From Acephala macrosclerotiorum (taxonomy: Eukaryota > Ascomycota > Leotiomycetes > Helotiales > Mollisiaceae): a DNA stretch of 11,501 nt. The notes beneath the pieces are model-generated. The model worked only from the letters and a program-made list of their open reading frames with translations. It searched no databases and was not told where the DNA came from. The position numbers were made by a program, and so were the translations under genes. The DNA lies in assembly GCA_014904845.1 (NCBI GenBank), contig MU119962.1:1-11501 (forward strand), in the 5' to 3' direction. This document shows positions 10,152 through 11,501 of this stretch, in pieces (the stretch's first letter is position 1; each line of letters opens with the position of its first letter).

Positions 10152-10179
10152 TTTTTTAAAATAAATTTATTTTAAAAAA
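10152..10179. repeat. 28-bp perfect AT-only palindrome
   Basis: The left half TTTTTTAAAATAAA (10152-10165) is followed immediately by its exact reverse complement (10166-10179), with no spacer. It is the longest perfect palindrome I found. My rough estimate is that a palindrome this long is expected less than once in 11.5 kb of such DNA, though not rarely enough to exclude chance. No gene or known site is adjacent. Confidence 0.9.
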
Positions 10180-11501
10180 AACGTTTAATTTTTTTAATTA
10201 AAATTATTCGAGTAATACGATTATTTAATTTTAAGATTTTATATAAAATATTTTTTTTATATTTAATTAAAATTCTTAAAACGATTTTATTTCGATTTTT
10301 TTAATTTTTATTAAAATTATAATAATAAATAACAAAATCGAAAATTTTAATATAATTATAATTAAATTTTTTATCGTATTATATTTCAAATAATAATATA
10401 TTAATTATAATATAATATAATTAAAAATAAAAATAATACGTATATTTAATTATTTTCAATTAAAAATTAAAATTAAAATCCAATTTTTTTTAAAAAAAAA
10501 AATTTTTTTTTTAAATAATTTAATTAAATCGTTTAAATAAATAATTTATTTTTAACAAAAATAATTCGATAAATTTTTAATCGATTTTTTTTCAAAAAAC
10601 TTTTTAAAATTTATTAATTACGTATTTTTTTTTATTATAATTTTTAAAACAAATAAAATAATTCGTAATTTTATTTTTAAATTTAATAATATATATTTAT
10701 ATTAATTTTATTATATTATATATAAAAATAATAAAAAATCGATTATTATTGAATTTTTTAATAAGAATTAAATCGATTATATCGAAATAAATTAATTTTA
10801 TCGAATATTTTTTTAATTTAATAAAATAATTATACGATTTTTATTTATTTTTTTGTATAATATATATATTATAAACGTATAATCTATTTTTAAATTTTAT
10901 TATAAAATCGATTAAAAATTTATTGAATTTTTAAATATTAAAATAATTTATACGATTATATTAAATAAATTTATTTTAAACGATTATATAAATTTCAAAT
11001 AATTTAAATAAATAAAAATTTCATTTAATTGAAATTTTAATTATTAAAATAATAATTATTATAAAATAATATAAAAAAAATTATTTAATTCGATTAAAAA
11101 ATAAAAAATTATTTCGTATAATAATATTAATTTTATATTAATTAATTATTTACGAAATTAAATTTTCGTAAAATTATAAATAAAAAACTTTATTTTTAAA
11201 AAATTAAAAAATTGAAATAAAATTATATAATTTAATAAATAAATATTATTTAACGTTAATAAAAACAAGTATTATTAATTTATTATTTAAATTTAAAATC
11301 GAAATAAAAATATTTTTAATATTTTCAAATTTAATATATTTTTTATATTTTTATATAATTCGAAATTATTAAATCGAAAATTAATAAATTGAAATCGATT
11401 TACGATAACGTAATTAATATAATTAATATTAACGATTTAATTATTTTTAAAAAATTTAACGAAAATAAAAAAATTTATATTGAATAAAAAATAAAAAATA
11501 A
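10180..11501. other. featureless AT-rich stretch to the window end
   Basis: No gene, RNA or clear repeat is visible. The sequence continues with isolated CpG in the same style up to the last base, so the AT-rich block very probably extends beyond the window on this side, as it does on the left. Confidence 0.65.

Larger units (their letters stand above)
1..11501. repeat. gene-free AT-rich block, probably RIP-mutated repeat DNA
   Basis: Seen directly: in bases 1-1200 a hand count gives about 54 C and 45 G. About 32 C lie in CpG, 11 in CpA, 11 in CpT and none in CpC. The ratio (CpA+TpG)/(ApC+GpT) there is about 18/42, or 0.43. Stop codons, mostly TAA, occur about once in nine codons in every frame, and no long reading frame survives. 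Known: RIP in Pezizomycotina fungi converts C to T in duplicated DNA, prefers CpA, and lowers this ratio well below 1. Inferred: the window is ancient transposon or other repeat DNA mutated to near saturation on both strands, with CpG as the surviving context. The original elements cannot be recognised. A centromeric or subtelomeric location is possible but not shown. An unrelated AT-biased genome is the alternative, but it would not explain the very large CpG excess. Confidence 0.72.

Noticed and set aside
1..11501. Bisulfite-type conversion artefact, since only CpG cytosines survive
   Set aside because: Conversion removes C from one strand and leaves G. Here G is depleted as strongly as C and survives mainly in CpG, so both strands were changed.
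1..11501. Mitochondrial or other organelle genome
   Set aside because: No rRNA, tRNA or respiratory gene is visible in 11.5 kb, and no GC clusters of the yeast mitochondrial kind are present.
1..11501. Intergenic DNA of an extremely AT-rich genome such as Plasmodium, Dictyostelium or an anaerobic gut fungus
   Set aside because: G+C alone would fit, but I know of no such genome whose few C and G are concentrated in CpG to this degree, and no exon appears in 11.5 kb. It is not fully excluded without a genome comparison.
1..11501. Replication origins, TATA boxes and yeast-type ARS consensus matches
   Set aside because: Such AT-only patterns occur by chance every few dozen bases here and carry no information.
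1..11501. CRISPR array, tRNA or rRNA gene, riboswitch
   Set aside because: No spaced identical repeats of suitable length and no GC-paired stems of the needed size are present anywhere in the window.

Overview
This 11.5-kb window is almost pure A+T and contains no gene I can support on either strand. A hand count of bases 1-1200 gives about 54 C and about 45 G, or roughly 8% G+C. C and G are not scattered at random. About 32 of the 54 C (near 60%) are followed by G, where only about 2 would be expected by chance, and no CpC was seen. Other stretches I read through look the same. TGG, ATG, CCN and GGN codons are nearly absent. The longest ATG-started open frame is 75 codons and looks accidental.

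The pattern (C depleted in CpA, CpT and CpC, G depleted symmetrically, CpG spared) is best explained by exhaustive C-to-T mutation on both strands with CpG as the poorest target. Among known processes this fits repeat-induced point mutation (RIP) in filamentous ascomycete fungi, which turns duplicated DNA into gene-free AT-rich blocks, often heterochromatic, centromeric or subtelomeric. The assignment to a fungal RIP-type isochore is an inference. No gene, rRNA or telomere repeat is present to name the organism, and the G+C content is extreme even for RIP-affected DNA.

Layout: 1-1836 is featureless AT-rich DNA. 1837-1930 holds a 43-bp tandem repeat whose only two copy differences are C/T. 1931-3010 is AT-rich DNA with the longest G/C-free run noted (2004-2145). 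3011-3097 is a perfect 18-bp minisatellite of A and T only. 3098-5440 is AT-rich DNA with a (TTA)8 microsatellite, a small CGAGA/TCTCG hairpin and a 33-bp-period direct repeat. 5441-5880 has an excess of non-CpG G on the + strand and is followed by an 18-bp palindrome. 6361-6600 leans the other way, towards C. 6601-6780 is a CpG-dense pocket overlapping the spurious 75-codon frame. 7561-7600 pairs an 18-bp palindrome with a 17-base A run. 7861-7960 is a second CpG-dense pocket. 10152-10179 is a 28-bp perfect palindrome. The rest is featureless.

There are no genes to work together, and I found no sign of a new genetic system. The noteworthy content is the mutational footprint and the small repeats, some of which appear to have formed after most of the mutation.
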